64,000 nucleotides of DNA from assembly GCF_021432765.1 (NCBI RefSeq), contig NZ_CP058908.1, positions 1,690,001-1,754,000 of the forward strand, written 5' to 3'. A program made the translations under genes and the position numbers. How positions within the stretch are numbered: the first letter of the stretch is position 1; each line of letters begins with the position of its first letter. The notes under the pieces were generated by a model, which worked only from the letters and a program-made list of their open reading frames with translations, was not told where the DNA came from and did not search any database. This document shows, piece after piece, positions 1 through 8,239 of the stretch. The stretch comes from Pseudomonas phenolilytica (GTDB taxonomy: Bacteria; Pseudomonadota; Gammaproteobacteria; Pseudomonadales; Pseudomonadaceae).

Positions 1-257
1 TAGCTGTCCCAGCGGATGTTGTTGGTGGCGTTGCCGATGCGGAACACCGAGTACAGCAGCAGATTCACCGAGCCGGAGCGGGCGCCGACGATCAGGTCGG
101 TGCCGCTGATGGTGCTGGCGAAACTGGCGCGCGTCTCGGTGCGGATCCGCTCGACGGCGAGCAGCAGGCACACCGACAGCGCGATGGCGAATACCGTGAG
201 CACGGCGGTGAAGCGGCGGTTGTTCAGGCTCGCCAGCGCCAGGCGCAACAGGTACAT
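1..257 (-). CDS. ABC transporter permease (FtsX/MacB-like), 3' part outside the window
   Basis: This is the N-terminal part (about 85 residues) of an integral membrane ABC permease; the rest lies beyond the left edge. It begins MYLLRLALASLNNRR, followed by a hydrophobic segment at about residues 18-34, then the segment GTDLIVGARSGS, as in the periplasmic domain of FtsX/MacB-type permeases. The ATG is three bases past the stop of the upstream ATPase gene and has GGAGG just ahead of it, so the two are co-transcribed and should form one complex. Permeases in this locus of other pseudomonads accompany a histidine-rich protein and are linked to metal homeostasis. The substrate is not visible from sequence. 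Confidence 0.85.
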   Translation of the reverse strand, partial: MYLLRLALASLNNRRFTAVLTVFAIALSVCLLLAVERIRTETRASFASTISGTDLIVGARSGSVNLLLYSVFRIGNATNNIRWDS

Positions 258-259
258 CC

Positions 260-970
260 TCAGACCTCCGCGCCGCGCGCGGCGCGGTTGAGTTCGGCCA
301 GCGTCAGGCTGCGGTCGAAGCGCGGCGCCAGGCTCTGGTCGTGGCTGACGAACAGCAGGCTCGCCCCCGCGGCCCGGCATTCGCCGAACAGCAGATCGAG
401 GAAGGCTTCGCGGCTGTCGGCGTCCAGTGCCGACGTCGGTTCGTCAGCGATCACCAGCTCGGGCTGGCCGATCAGCGCACGCGCGGCGGCGACCCGTTGC
501 TGCTGACCTATGGACAGCGTATCGGCGCGTCGTGCCAGCAGTGTCGCCGGCAGACCCAGCTGTTCGAGCAGGGCTGCCGCTGCCTGGCGCAGGCTGCCGT
601 GGCGCTGGATCGCCCGGCCCGCACGTAACCGCGAGAAGCGGCAGGGCAAGCAGACGTTCTCGTGCACCGGCAGGAACGGCAGCAGGTTGAACTGCTGGAA
701 GATGTAGCCGGTGTGATCGACACGAAAACGGTCACGCGCACCAGCGGACAGGCGGCCGAGGTCTTCACCGAGCAGGCGCACGCTGCCGCGGCCGGCGCGT
801 TGCACACCGCCGATCAGCCCGAGCAGGGTGGTCTTGCCGCTACCGGACGGCCCCTTGAGAAACAGGCTTTCGCCGCGCGCCAGGCGAAAGCGCGGAATGT
901 CCAACAGTTCGGCCTGACCGGGCCAGGCGAAGCCGAGGTCGTCGAGTTCGAGCAGGTCGGAGGCTGACAT
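260..970 (-). CDS. ABC transporter ATP-binding protein (LolD/MacB-type)
   Basis: A cytoplasmic nucleotide-binding subunit of 236 residues that energises the adjacent permease. Visible motifs are Walker A GPSGSGKTT (residues 40-48), the Q-loop around Q92, the signature LSIGQ (152-156, a variant of LSGGQ), Walker B LVIADEP (172-178) and the H-loop histidine at 210. Size and motif spacing fit the short LolD/MacB ATPase class, which drives extrusion or lipoprotein release rather than classical uptake. Its start overlaps the stop of the histidine-rich protein gene by the ATGA arrangement, so translation is probably coupled. The metal link comes from the neighbour, not from this protein. Confidence 0.93.
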   Translation of the reverse strand: MSASDLLELDDLGFAWPGQAELLDIPRFRLARGESLFLKGPSGSGKTTLLGLIGGVQRAGRGSVRLLGEDLGRLSAGARDRFRVDHTGYIFQQFNLLPFLPVHENVCLPCRFSRLRAGRAIQRHGSLRQAAAALLEQLGLPATLLARRADTLSIGQQQRVAAARALIGQPELVIADEPTSALDADSREAFLDLLFGECRAAGASLLFVSHDQSLAPRFDRSLTLAELNRAARGAEV

Positions 971-1575
971 CAGAACGTCAGCTGCGCATGGTCCGGCGTC
1001 AGCTCGGCGCCTTGCTGGCCGCGCGGGCCGATCAGCTGGACCTGAATCCGCTCGGTAGCCGGAAAGCGCTCGAAGAGCGTGCGCAGATCGAGTGCCTGTA
1101 TCGCCTCAGGATGGCGGCAGTCGAGCCGGTAGTGCGCTTCGATGTCGCTGTGCCCATCCGCGCGGGCGGCGGCGGGCTCGCTGGGCGCGGCGTCGCCATC
1201 GCGGCGCTGATAGCCGGCGTGTGCGCCGCCTAGCAAGTCGCCATGCAGTTCCTGTTCGCTGACGTCGCAACCGGCGGCTTCCGGCAGGCCGAACAGCACC
1301 CGCGGCTGCTCCAATTGCAGACGCGTGTGCGCTATCTGCGCTTCGTCCGCCGCGCTGGCTGGGGCGTGCTCGAAACCCAGCAGATTCGCCGCCGGGCTGC
1401 GCAGCGCCAGCTCCAGAACAGTGCCGTCCAGCGCCGCATCGAGGTGAGCGGTGCCGTGCTCGTGGGCGCCCAGACTGGCGGTGGCATCGTGTTCGTGGTG
1501 GTGGTGATCGTCCTGTGCTTGGCTGTAACTGAAAGGCAGCAGAACGAATGGCAGGGCGAGCAGCAGCGGGCGCAT
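970..1575 (-). CDS. DUF2796 histidine-rich periplasmic protein
   Basis: A 201-residue exported protein with a signal peptide (residues 1-20, cleavage after SQAQ) and a metal-binding-looking stretch DDHHHHEHD just after it. The remainder matches the DUF2796 family. In P. aeruginosa the orthologous gene heads a zinc-repressed operon with an ABC ATPase and permease in the same order (established for that locus, as I recall it), so a role in periplasmic metal handling is inferred. Here it is also first in the operon, with a short palindrome about 30 bases upstream. The metal specificity cannot be read from the sequence. Confidence 0.85.
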   Translation of the reverse strand: MRPLLLALPFVLLPFSYSQAQDDHHHHEHDATASLGAHEHGTAHLDAALDGTVLELALRSPAANLLGFEHAPASAADEAQIAHTRLQLEQPRVLFGLPEAAGCDVSEQELHGDLLGGAHAGYQRRDGDAAPSEPAAARADGHSDIEAHYRLDCRHPEAIQALDLRTLFERFPATERIQVQLIGPRGQQGAELTPDHAQLTF

Positions 1576-1603
1576 GGTCGGTTCCGGGAACTGATGGGGG
1601 TTA

Positions 1604-1613
1604 CGTTATAACG
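1604..1613. promoter_or_regulatory. Candidate Zur/Fur-type operator upstream of the metal ABC operon
   Basis: A perfect 10-base palindrome, CGTTATAACG, lies about 30 bases before the start of the DUF2796 gene. It resembles the GTTATA half-site of Zur boxes but lacks the full second half with the usual spacing, so Zur control is suggested by gene context rather than shown. Confidence 0.3.
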
Positions 1614-1683
1614 CCTTTTTGCGTCGACTGGCCAGCCCGTCGCGGTCATGGGAGCATGCGCCGCGCTACCGAAGGAGAGCAGC

Positions 1684-2037
1684 ATGATTCGTATCCGTGG
1701 GCATATCGGCGAATGGCCGGTCGATCTGAACATCGAGCTGGACGAGCAGGACTGGGCGCAGCTGGCGCGCAATCTGCCGCTGGCACCCAGCGCGCGCGCC
1801 GCCGATATCGCGCCGTCCGCCGACGACAGTCTGTGGCACACCGCGCGCGAGCGCCTGCGCCGCGCAGGCCGGCTGGATGGCCCCGAGCTGTTTGCCGAGC
1901 TGGAGGCGCTGACCGGCAGTGCGTCGATGGCCAAGCGCCTGCTGGTGCGACTGCGCCACTGCGATCAGGTGCGGGTCGAGAACGGCGCGGATACCGCGAG
2001 CTATCACTGGATCGGTGAGGGCTGCCCGGCGTCCTGA
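1684..2037 (+). CDS. Conserved hypothetical protein (117 aa)
   Basis: A small soluble protein starting MIRIRGHIGEWPVD, with a strong ribosome site (AAGGAGAG) six bases before the ATG; this decides the start over a longer in-frame extension. It has no signal peptide, membrane segment or motif that I recognise. The N-terminal half looks beta-strand-rich and the middle (residues 60-100) helical and charged. A protein of this kind occupies the same position in P. aeruginosa between the histidine-rich protein and the thioredoxin. It is transcribed divergently from the ABC operon and convergently with the thioredoxin gene. Function unknown. Confidence 0.75.
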   Translation: MIRIRGHIGEWPVDLNIELDEQDWAQLARNLPLAPSARAADIAPSADDSLWHTARERLRRAGRLDGPELFAELEALTGSASMAKRLLVRLRHCDQVRVENGADTASYHWIGEGCPAS

Positions 2038-2041
2038 CCGC

Positions 2042-2911
2042 TCAGTAGATCGCCTGGTACAGCTTGCGACGGTACAGCGTAACCAGCGGATGGTCGCCGC
2101 CGAGCAGATCGAAGACCTGCAGCAGCGTCTTGTGCGGCAAGCCTTCGGCATAGCCGCGGTTGCGCACGAACAGCTTGAGCAACCCGTCGAGCGCCGCTTC
2201 GTATTGCTGACGAGCCAACTGCTGGATGGCCAGCTGATAGGCGGCCTCGTCGTCCTCGCTGTTCTGCGCCAGGCGGCTTTTCAGCGTGGCGACTTCCGGC
2301 AGGTCGTTGGCCTGGCGCAGGAAGGTCAGCTGGGCGCGCGCGCCGGCCAGTGCCTGCCTGTGCTCGTCGCCCTTGACGGCATTGAGCACGGTTTCCGCTT
2401 CGCCCAGCTCGCCGCGCTCGGCCAGGCAGCGGGCGTACAGGATCAGGCCCGCCGCGTTCTCGTTGTCCTCGCCAAGCAGTTGCTGCAGCTGCGCTTCGGC
2501 CTCGGCGTAACGACCTTCGGCAAACAGCGCCTGCGCGCTTTCCAGTAAATCGCCTTGCGGCGTGGTCGGTGCCTGCACGTGCGGCTCGAGCATGGCGCGA
2601 ATGGCCGACTCTGGCTGCGCACCGGCGAAGCCGTCCACCGGCTGGCCGTCCTTGAACAGCACGACCGTCGGCAGGCTGCGGATACCGAAGCGGGCGACGA
2701 TGTCCTGCTCGATATCGCAGTTGACCTTGGCCAGCAGCAGCTCGCCCTGGTACTCCTCGGCGATCTTCGCCAGCAGCGGCATCAGCGCCTTGCATGGCGC
2801 ACACCACTCGGCCCAGAAGTCGACCAGCACCGGTTTGTGGAAGGAATTTTCGAGCACCAGCTGTTCGAAGCTGGCGGTGGTGACATCGAAGATGTAGGGC
2901 GTCTGGCTCAT
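2042..2911 (-). CDS. ybbN: Thioredoxin-TPR co-chaperone (YbbN/CnoX-like)
   Basis: A 289-residue cytoplasmic protein with an N-terminal thioredoxin domain (1-110) and a C-terminal helical TPR-like region (120-289), the layout of YbbN/CnoX, which protects proteins from oxidative aggregation and passes them to chaperones. The active site is WCAPC (36-40) with the cis-proline at P81, so both redox cysteines are present; E. coli YbbN has lost the first one. Oxidoreductase activity is therefore plausible here. The start chosen (MSQTPYIFDV) begins exactly at the fold boundary; an upstream in-frame start would add about 13 unlikely residues. Confidence 0.9.
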   Translation of the reverse strand: MSQTPYIFDVTTASFEQLVLENSFHKPVLVDFWAEWCAPCKALMPLLAKIAEEYQGELLLAKVNCDIEQDIVARFGIRSLPTVVLFKDGQPVDGFAGAQPESAIRAMLEPHVQAPTTPQGDLLESAQALFAEGRYAEAEAQLQQLLGEDNENAAGLILYARCLAERGELGEAETVLNAVKGDEHRQALAGARAQLTFLRQANDLPEVATLKSRLAQNSEDDEAAYQLAIQQLARQQYEAALDGLLKLFVRNRGYAEGLPHKTLLQVFDLLGGDHPLVTLYRRKLYQAIY

Positions 2912-3078
2912 CGGGATTCTCGGGCGGCGAAAGACGTGAAAGCTCGGCATGTTAAGTGGGGACGCCGGGTGCGGGAAGCAAGGGCGGGCGATGCGACGCG
3001 ACGAAACGCGTAGTGGCCCCTATACTTGCGTCCCCTTTTCTTGGTGCGGCGATTGCAGTCGCGCAAAAGGAGTCATCG

Positions 3079-4305
3079 ATGTCCGTTCTGTCCGACTTCC
3101 GGGAGCGCTATCTCGTGCGCTTCTGGTCGCCTTTGCCCGCGCTCGTCGCGCTGGGCGTCGCCTCCGCCTACTACTTCGCCATCACCGGAACCTTCTGGGC
3201 CGTCACCGGCGAATTCACCCGCTGGGGTGGCCACGTCCTGTCCTGGTTCGGCTACACGCCTGCCGAGTGGAGCTACTTCAAACTAATCGGTCTGGCCGGC
3301 ACGCCGCTCGATCGCGTCGATGGCGTGATGATCATCGGCATGCTGCTCGGCGCGCTATGCGCGGCGCTGTGGGCGAACAACGTCAGCCTGCGCTGGCCGA
3401 CCAGCAAGCGGCGCCTGGTGCAGGGGCTGATCGGCGGCGTCATCGCCGGCTTCGGCGCGCGGCTGGCGATGGGCTGCAACCTGGCGGCGTTCTTCACCGG
3501 CATCCCGATGTTCTCGCTGCACGCCTGGGCGTTCATGCTGGCGACCGTCGGTGGCGCCTGGATCGGTGTGAAGATCTGTCTGCTGCCCTGGCTGCGCACG
3601 CCGTTGAAAGTGGGCAGCCAGGCCAGTTCGCTGTTTGGCGACGTCGAAGGCACGCGGCGCCGTGCCGCGCTGCAGGCGCGCCTCGGCGTGGCGGTTGCCG
3701 TGCTGGCGATCGGCTTCGCCGCCTGGCGCTTCGATACCTCGCTGGTGCTCGGCATGGCGGTGCTGTTCGGCCTGCTGTTCGGTGGGCTGATCGAGCGCGC
3801 GCAGATCTGCTTCACCAGCGCCGCGCGTGATCTGTGGACCACCGGCCGCACCCGCGCCGCCTACGGCATCCTGCTGGGCATGGCGGTGGCCTGCGTCGGC
3901 ACCTTCGGCGCGATCGCCCTGGGCGCCAGTCCGAAGATCTTCTGGATGGGGCCGAACGCGATCATCGGCGGCCTGCTGTTCGGCATCGGCATCGTCGTGG
4001 CGGGCGGCTGCGAGACCGGCTGGATGTACCGTGCGATGGAAGGCCAGGTGCACTTCTGGGTGGTCGGCATCGGTAACGTCATCGGCGGCACCCTGGTGGC
4101 GGTGTACTGGGATGAACTCGGCACGTCGCTGGCGCTGCCTTATCCGAAGGTCAACCTGCTGGAAAGCTTCGGTGCGACCAGTGGCCTGATGCTGACCTTC
4201 GCCGGGCTGGCCGTGGCCATGCTGCTGGTGCATCTGAACGCCAAACGTTTCCAAACCAAGAGGAGTCCTGCCCGTGAGCCAGGCCAAACCGAATCTCTCG
4301 CTTGA
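3079..4305 (+). CDS. yedE: YeeE/YedE family membrane transporter
   Basis: A polytopic inner-membrane protein of 408 residues with two internally similar halves. Each half carries the family's small-residue helices and a conserved cysteine: GCN in the first half (GARLAMGCNLAAFF) and GCE in the second (VVAGGCETGW). Members of this family move thiosulfate (YeeE/TsuA) or are implicated in selenium metabolism (YedE). The next gene is a YedF-type sulfurtransferase that begins inside the end of this one, so the pair acts together on a sulfur or selenium species; which one is not resolvable here. The start is set by AAAAGGAGT upstream of the ATG. Confidence 0.9.
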   Translation: MSVLSDFRERYLVRFWSPLPALVALGVASAYYFAITGTFWAVTGEFTRWGGHVLSWFGYTPAEWSYFKLIGLAGTPLDRVDGVMIIGMLLGALCAALWANNVSLRWPTSKRRLVQGLIGGVIAGFGARLAMGCNLAAFFTGIPMFSLHAWAFMLATVGGAWIGVKICLLPWLRTPLKVGSQASSLFGDVEGTRRRAALQARLGVAVAVLAIGFAAWRFDTSLVLGMAVLFGLLFGGLIERAQICFTSAARDLWTTGRTRAAYGILLGMAVACVGTFGAIALGASPKIFWMGPNAIIGGLLFGIGIVVAGGCETGWMYRAMEGQVHFWVVGIGNVIGGTLVAVYWDELGTSLALPYPKVNLLESFGATSGLMLTFAGLAVAMLLVHLNAKRFQTKRSPAREPGQTESLA

Positions 4306-4513
4306 TCTGCGCGGCGAGCATTGCCCGTACAACGCCATCGCCACGCTGGAAACCCTGGCGACCATGCAGCCGGGGCAGTTGCTGGAAGTGGTCACCGACT
4401 GCTCGCAGTCGGTCAACGGCATCCCGGAAGACACCCGCGCCAAGGGCTATAACTGCCTGAGCGTGGAACAGCACGGCTCGCTGTTCCGCTTCCTGATCGA
4501 AATTCCCGCCTGA
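4274..4513 (+). CDS. yedF: TusA/YedF-family sulfurtransferase
   Basis: A 79-residue cytoplasmic sulfur carrier. It is closely YedF-like, including the segments LLEVVTDC and SVNGIPEDTRAKGY. The active cysteine sits in CPYN; the second proline of the usual CPxP motif is replaced by asparagine, which may alter the helix that presents the cysteine. Translation starts at GTG with AAGAGGAG upstream, 32 bases inside the end of yedE, indicating tight coupling. It probably receives or delivers the sulfur or selenium species handled by the YedE transporter. Confidence 0.9.
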   Translation: MSQAKPNLSLDLRGEHCPYNAIATLETLATMQPGQLLEVVTDCSQSVNGIPEDTRAKGYNCLSVEQHGSLFRFLIEIPA

Positions 4514-4515
4514 TC

Positions 4516-5064
4516 TCAGTCCGGGACGGCCGTCACGGTCGTCCCGGATGCCCGCAGCGGCCAGCTGCCCAGCTCGCGATAGCGCGCGCCCTGCGCGGTA
4601 GTTTCCGAGACGAACAACACGAAGCGATCCACTGTCCAGCCGAATGCCGGGCTGTGGCCGTGCACGCGCTCGTGACCATGGCGCGTCAGCGTCAGGTGCG
4701 GCAGAAAGGGCCGGCTGTCGAGCACCAGGCCGAGTGTGGCCAGTTGCGCGCGCAGCGCCGCCGCCAGGTAGTCCAGCGCCGGCGGCGGTGCGCTCGGCTG
4801 CAGGCAGATGAAACCCTTGCCGAGGGTGATCAGGCGATCCAGGGTCAGCTCGAATGCCGGGCAGTCGAGATCGGCCGCCAGCCGCTGCAGGCCGGCGAGG
4901 CAATCGGCCGGTTGCGCACCGAGAAACGCCAGGGTCAGGTGCAGGTTCTGTGGCGGAACCGGTCGGCCTTGCAGCGCCTGCTCGTCGCGCCAGCGACAGA
5001 TGGCCGCCGCCTGCTCGCGCGGGCAGGGCAGCGCGAAGAACAGACGCAGGGTTGACTCGCTCAC
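4516..5064 (-). CDS. thpR: RNA 2',3'-cyclic phosphodiesterase
   Basis: A 182-residue member of the 2H phosphoesterase superfamily (historically 2'-5' RNA ligase). Both catalytic tetrapeptides are present: HLTL at residues 42-45 and HLTL at 123-126. The enzyme opens 2',3'-cyclic phosphates on RNA ends; its physiological substrate in bacteria is poorly defined. I chose the GTG start that gives SESTLRLFFALPCP, typical of the family N terminus, with GGGAG upstream. The stop lies two bases from the convergent yedF stop. The adjacent methyltransferase is upstream on the same strand, 16 bases away, so they are likely co-transcribed. Confidence 0.92.
   Translation of the reverse strand: MSESTLRLFFALPCPREQAAAICRWRDEQALQGRPVPPQNLHLTLAFLGAQPADCLAGLQRLAADLDCPAFELTLDRLITLGKGFICLQPSAPPPALDYLAAALRAQLATLGLVLDSRPFLPHLTLTRHGHERVHGHSPAFGWTVDRFVLFVSETTAQGARYRELGSWPLRASGTTVTAVPD
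4521..4547. terminator. Convergent hairpin at the yedF/thpR junction
   Basis: CCGGGACG and CGTCCCGG form an 8-bp stem just past yedF and inside the last codons of thpR. No T-run follows, so it is a weak bidirectional terminator candidate or an RNA-stabilising hairpin. Confidence 0.4.
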
Positions 5065-5080
5065 GTCACTCTCCCGGCAG

Positions 5081-5734
5081 CTATCGCGCCGCGTGATAGA
5101 GGCTGACCTGGCGGAATTCGGCCGGCTCGGCGAGATCCGGCCAGGTGCAGGCGTCCAGCACATCCAGGCGCCGATACAGCGGATGGGCGAAGTCGCGTAC
5201 CCGCGAGTCGGCCACCAGCGCTTCGCGACCGCGACTGAGGAAGTGATCCAGCAGCGGCAGGTTGGTGCGGTCGTAGAGCACGTCGGCGACGATGACCAGA
5301 TCGTAGCGGTCCGCCTCACCGAAGAAGTCTTGCGAATAGCGTAGCTCGACGTCGTTCAGCGCAGCGTTTGCCCGGCAGGCGGCGAGTGCCAGCGGGTCCA
5401 GGTCGCAGGCCACCACCTCGGCGGCTCCTGCCTTAGCCGCGGCGATGGCGGCTACGCCGGAACCCGCGCCGAAATCCAGCACGCGCTTGCCCCGCACCCA
5501 GTCCGGGCGCTCGGCCAGCCAGCGGGCCAGGACCAGCCCGCTGGCCCAGCAGAAACACCAATATGGTGGCTCGTCGAGAATCCGCCGGGTTTCCTCCGGG
5601 CTGAAGGCGCGATCCATGTTGGCCGCATCGATCAGCCACAGACGCAGATCGGTGCCCGGCAGCGGCTCGGCGACCAGCCGGGCGTCGCCGAGCAGTGCGT
5701 TCAGCGCTGCCTGCAACGGCGCCGGTGCCGTCAT
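5081..5734 (-). CDS. Class I SAM-dependent methyltransferase (protein lysine methyltransferase-like)
   Basis: A 217-residue Rossmann methyltransferase. Motif I is [13 protein letters not shown] (residues 85-97), followed by an acidic motif [10 protein letters not shown], and VADVLYD where the family has the (D/E)xxY-type active-site strand. The N-terminal segment with [18 protein letters not shown] resembles the METTL/ETFB-lysine methyltransferase group, which modifies lysines on proteins; that substrate assignment is inference. Its ATG overlaps the stop of the YbaY-type lipoprotein gene (ATGA), and thpR follows, so the three genes form a small operon. Confidence 0.85.
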   Translation of the reverse strand: MTAPAPLQAALNALLGDARLVAEPLPGTDLRLWLIDAANMDRAFSPEETRRILDEPPYWCFCWASGLVLARWLAERPDWVRGKRVLDFGAGSGVAAIAAAKAGAAEVVACDLDPLALAACRANAALNDVELRYSQDFFGEADRYDLVIVADVLYDRTNLPLLDHFLSRGREALVADSRVRDFAHPLYRRLDVLDACTWPDLAEPAEFRQVSLYHAAR

Positions 5735-6153
5735 GGTGCGGGCACCAGCTGCAGCGGGCCGAGCGCCTGGCTGTTGGCTTTGTGGATCTGCAGCGCCGGC
5801 AGACGCATGATCAACTGGCCGGCGCGCGTCACCCGCCCGCGCAGCTCGACGCGCTGGCCGGCGGGAAAGGCGTCCGGGTTGAACTGCAGGATGAACGGCA
5901 GCTCCGAGCCGCGTCCCTTGAGCTGCACGTTGCTCAGCAGGCGATCCGGCTGGTCGCGGCGGTCGACCTCCAGCAGCGCCAGTTCGACATCGCTGCCGGC
6001 CGGCGCGCCGATCAGGCTGCCGCTCAGTTCGTTGTGCAATTTCGAGTGCGGCGCGCTGCTCAGTTCGACCGGCGCAGGTGGTGCGGGCGGCTGGCTGCCG
6101 CAGCCGGCCAGCAGGATCAGCAGCAGGGGCACGAAGGCGGTACGCAAGGGCAC
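5731..6153 (-). CDS. YbaY-family lipoprotein
   Basis: A 140-residue predicted lipoprotein: a short hydrophobic signal ends in the lipobox LLAGC with the acylated cysteine at residue 18, followed by a proline-rich linker. The mature part resembles the YbaY family, beta-rich periplasmic domains of unknown function. Glycine rather than aspartate follows the cysteine, so outer-membrane sorting is expected under the Lol +2 rule. Translation begins at GTG with GGAG upstream. It is first in the operon with the methyltransferase and thpR. Confidence 0.82.
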   Translation of the reverse strand: MPLRTAFVPLLLILLAGCGSQPPAPPAPVELSSAPHSKLHNELSGSLIGAPAGSDVELALLEVDRRDQPDRLLSNVQLKGRGSELPFILQFNPDAFPAGQRVELRGRVTRAGQLIMRLPALQIHKANSQALGPLQLVPAP

Positions 6154-6207
6154 GGAAAGCTCCAGAACTACGGCGAATCGGGCTTGTATAGCAGCAAAGC
6201 CGCTGCC

Positions 6208-6235
6208 TTGTCTTGCCGGTCGGATGCGCTACCAT
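6208..6235 (+). promoter_or_regulatory. Putative sigma-70 promoter of nrdR
   Basis: TTGTCT and TACCAT are separated by 16 bases and end about 30 bases before the nrdR start. Good hexamers for a GC-rich genome; no experimental support. Confidence 0.45.
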
Positions 6236-6266
6236 GGCCGCCCCGACGTTCGACCGAATCCCGCCC

Positions 6267-6734
6267 ATGCATTGTCCCTTCTGCAGTGCCCATGACACCA
6301 AGGTCATCGATTCCCGCCTGGTTGCCGAGGGTGATCAGGTGCGCCGCCGCCGCGAATGCCTGGCTTGCGGCGAGCGCTTCACCACCTTCGAAACCGCCGA
6401 GCTGGTGATGCCGCGACTGATCAAATCCGATGGCAGCCGCCAGCCGTTCGACGAGCAGAAGCTGCGTGCCGGCATGCAGCGTGCGTTAGAGAAGCGTCCG
6501 GTCAGTGTCGAGCGTCTGGAAGCGGCCATCGCCCACATCAAGCATCAGCTGCGTGCCACCGGCGAGCGCGAGATCAAGTCGCGGGTGCTCGGCGAGCTGG
6601 TGATGGCCGAGCTGCAGAAGCTCGACGAGGTCGCCTATATCCGCTTCGCCTCGGTCTACCGCCGCTTCCAGGACCTCAACGAGTTCCGCGAGGAGATCGA
6701 ACGGCTGTCCCGCGAGCCGGCGAAATCCGAATGA
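6267..6734 (+). CDS. nrdR: Transcriptional repressor NrdR
   Basis: A 155-residue regulator of ribonucleotide reductase genes. The N-terminal zinc ribbon uses C3, C6, C31 and C34 (MHCPFC and CLACGERF) and the following ATP-cone (about residues 49-139) senses ATP/dATP. Length and sequence are textbook NrdR. It binds NrdR boxes in front of nrd operons, none of which lie here. The gene overlaps ribD by four bases (ATGA), the usual gammaproteobacterial arrangement. The start at MHCPFC is fixed by the first zinc cysteine; an upstream in-frame ATG would only add a nonconserved tail. Confidence 0.96.
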   Translation: MHCPFCSAHDTKVIDSRLVAEGDQVRRRRECLACGERFTTFETAELVMPRLIKSDGSRQPFDEQKLRAGMQRALEKRPVSVERLEAAIAHIKHQLRATGEREIKSRVLGELVMAELQKLDEVAYIRFASVYRRFQDLNEFREEIERLSREPAKSE

Positions 6735-7831
6735 GCGCCAGCGACCACGCCTGGATGGCCCGCGCGCTGCAGTTGGCGCGCAAGGGGCTGTATTCGACCC
6801 ATCCGAACCCGCGGGTCGGCTGCGTCATCGTCGCCGATGGCGAGCTGGTAGGCGAAGGCTGGCACGTACGCGCCGGCGAGCCGCATGCCGAGGTTCACGC
6901 GCTGCGCCAGGCCGGTGAGCGGGCGCGTGGCGCCACTGCCTACGTCACCCTCGAACCCTGCAGCCACCACGGGCGCACGCCGCCCTGTGCCGAAGCGCTG
7001 GTCAAGGCCGGCGTCGGCCGCGTGGTGGCGGCCATGCAGGACCCGAACCCGCAGGTCGCCGGGCGCGGCCTGCAATTTCTGCGCAGCGCCGGCATCGAAG
7101 TTGCCAGCGGCGTGCTGGAAGCCGAGGCGCGGGAACTCAATGCGGGCTTCATCAAGCGCATGGAAAGCGGTCTGCCATACGTGCGCGCCAAGCTGGCGAT
7201 GAGCCTGGACGGACGCACGGCGATGGCCAGCGGCGAGAGCCAGTGGATCACCGGCCCGGCGGCGCGTGCGGAGGTGCAGCGCCTGCGCGCCCGCTCCAGC
7301 GTGGTGCTGACCGGCGCCGACACCGTGCTGATGGATGCCGCGCGGCTGACCGTGCGCGCCGAACTGGGGCTGGACGCGGAAACCACCGCGCTGGTGCTTG
7401 CGCGCCCGCCGTTGCGGGTGCTGGTCGATGGTCGGCTGCGCGTGCCGCTGGATGCGCCGTTCTTCCAGGCTGGTCCGGCGCTGGTCGTCACGGCGGTTGC
7501 GGGGTGCGAGGAAACCTATCGTTGCGCCGGCCACGAGGCGCTGGTGCTGGGGCAGGAGCGGGTCGACCTGACCGCGCTGCTGCGCGAGCTGGCTGCCCGT
7601 GGTGCCAACGAGGTGCTGGTCGAGGCCGGACCGCGGCTGGTCGGTGCGTTCGCCCGTCTCGGCCTGATCGACGAATACCAGGTGTTCATGGCCGCCAAGT
7701 TCCTCGGTTCCTCGGCGCGGCCGCTGCTGGAGCTGCCGCTGGAGCGCATGAGCGAGGCGCGCGAACTGAAGATCGTCGACATCCGCGCGGTGGGCGACGA
7801 CTGGAGGATCGTCGCGATTCCCGCCCGCTGA
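6731..7831 (+). CDS. ribD: Bifunctional diaminohydroxyphosphoribosylaminopyrimidine deaminase / reductase
   Basis: A 366-residue cytoplasmic enzyme catalysing steps two and three of riboflavin synthesis. The N-terminal deaminase domain (1-145) has the zinc site HAE (52-54) and [11 protein letters not shown] (76-86); the C-terminal reductase domain (about 150-366) includes [11 protein letters not shown] and the NADPH-binding segment [15 protein letters not shown]. Start and stop fit the family length. It is coupled to nrdR upstream and followed by the FMN riboswitch, which separates it from ribE, so it can be transcribed independently of FMN control. Confidence 0.97.
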   Translation: MSASDHAWMARALQLARKGLYSTHPNPRVGCVIVADGELVGEGWHVRAGEPHAEVHALRQAGERARGATAYVTLEPCSHHGRTPPCAEALVKAGVGRVVAAMQDPNPQVAGRGLQFLRSAGIEVASGVLEAEARELNAGFIKRMESGLPYVRAKLAMSLDGRTAMASGESQWITGPAARAEVQRLRARSSVVLTGADTVLMDAARLTVRAELGLDAETTALVLARPPLRVLVDGRLRVPLDAPFFQAGPALVVTAVAGCEETYRCAGHEALVLGQERVDLTALLRELAARGANEVLVEAGPRLVGAFARLGLIDEYQVFMAAKFLGSSARPLLELPLERMSEARELKIVDIRAVGDDWRIVAIPAR

Positions 7832-7969
7832 ACGCGGCATCCGGTGACTGAAATCACCGGCCGCCGATAGCGCCAGGCTTTCGTCGCCATAATCGCTGCG
7901 AACGCACAAGCTGGCTGCCGTTTGCGGCTATTTGTGTTAAAAACGCTGCCGGGCCGCGTCTGGCCCAAC

Positions 7970-8101
7970 GTTCTCAGGGCGGGGTGCGATTCCCCACCGG
8001 CGGTAATGGCTTCGGCCTAGCCCGCGAGCGCTTGCTTCGGCAAGGTCAGCAGACCCGGTGTGATTCCGGGGCCGACGGTATAGTCCGGATGAGAGAGAGC
8101 G
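7970..8101 (+). ncRNA. FMN riboswitch (RFN element)
   Basis: The conserved RFN segments are all present in order: TTCTCAGGGCGGGGTG, ATTCCCCACCGGCGGTAA, AGCCCGCGAGCG, CAGACCCGGTGTGATTCC, GGGGCCGACGGTATAGTC and CGGATGAGAGAGAGC. It occupies most of the 392-base gap between ribD and ribE and should repress the downstream ribE-ribB-ribH operon when FMN is high. The region between aptamer and ribE holds a short hairpin and a leader ORF described separately. Confidence 0.97.
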
Positions 8102-8160
8102 GGATATTCCGATGGGCGCCGTTCGCGTGCCCGTCATGCATCCCTATCGATCCGTAGCGC

Positions 8161-8178
8161 CCTGTTTTTCTAAACAGG
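8161..8178 (+). promoter_or_regulatory. Short hairpin containing the leader-ORF Shine-Dalgarno
   Basis: CCTGTTT and AAACAGG form a perfect 7-bp stem with a TTCT loop. The right arm contains the AGG of the AGGAG ribosome site used by the 16-codon leader ORF. Folding would hide that site, so it is a candidate expression platform for the FMN riboswitch; no T-run follows, so it is not a terminator. Confidence 0.5.
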
Positions 8179-8188
8179 AGTTCGTCGT

Positions 8189-8239
8189 ATGCAGCGTTTC
8201 ATCAGCCTTCCGCGGGAGGCCACATGTTCACCGGAATAA
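8189..8239 (+). CDS. Possible 16-codon leader ORF overlapping ribE
   Basis: Reads MQRFISLPREATCSPE, then TAA. It has its own ribosome site (AACAGGAG, eight bases before the ATG) and ends 16 bases inside ribE in another frame, while the ribE ribosome site (CGGGAGG) lies within it. That layout fits a translationally coupled leader peptide downstream of the FMN aptamer. It may equally be chance: short ORFs are common and no codon-bias test is possible at this size. Confidence 0.35.
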   Translation: MQRFISLPREATCSPE

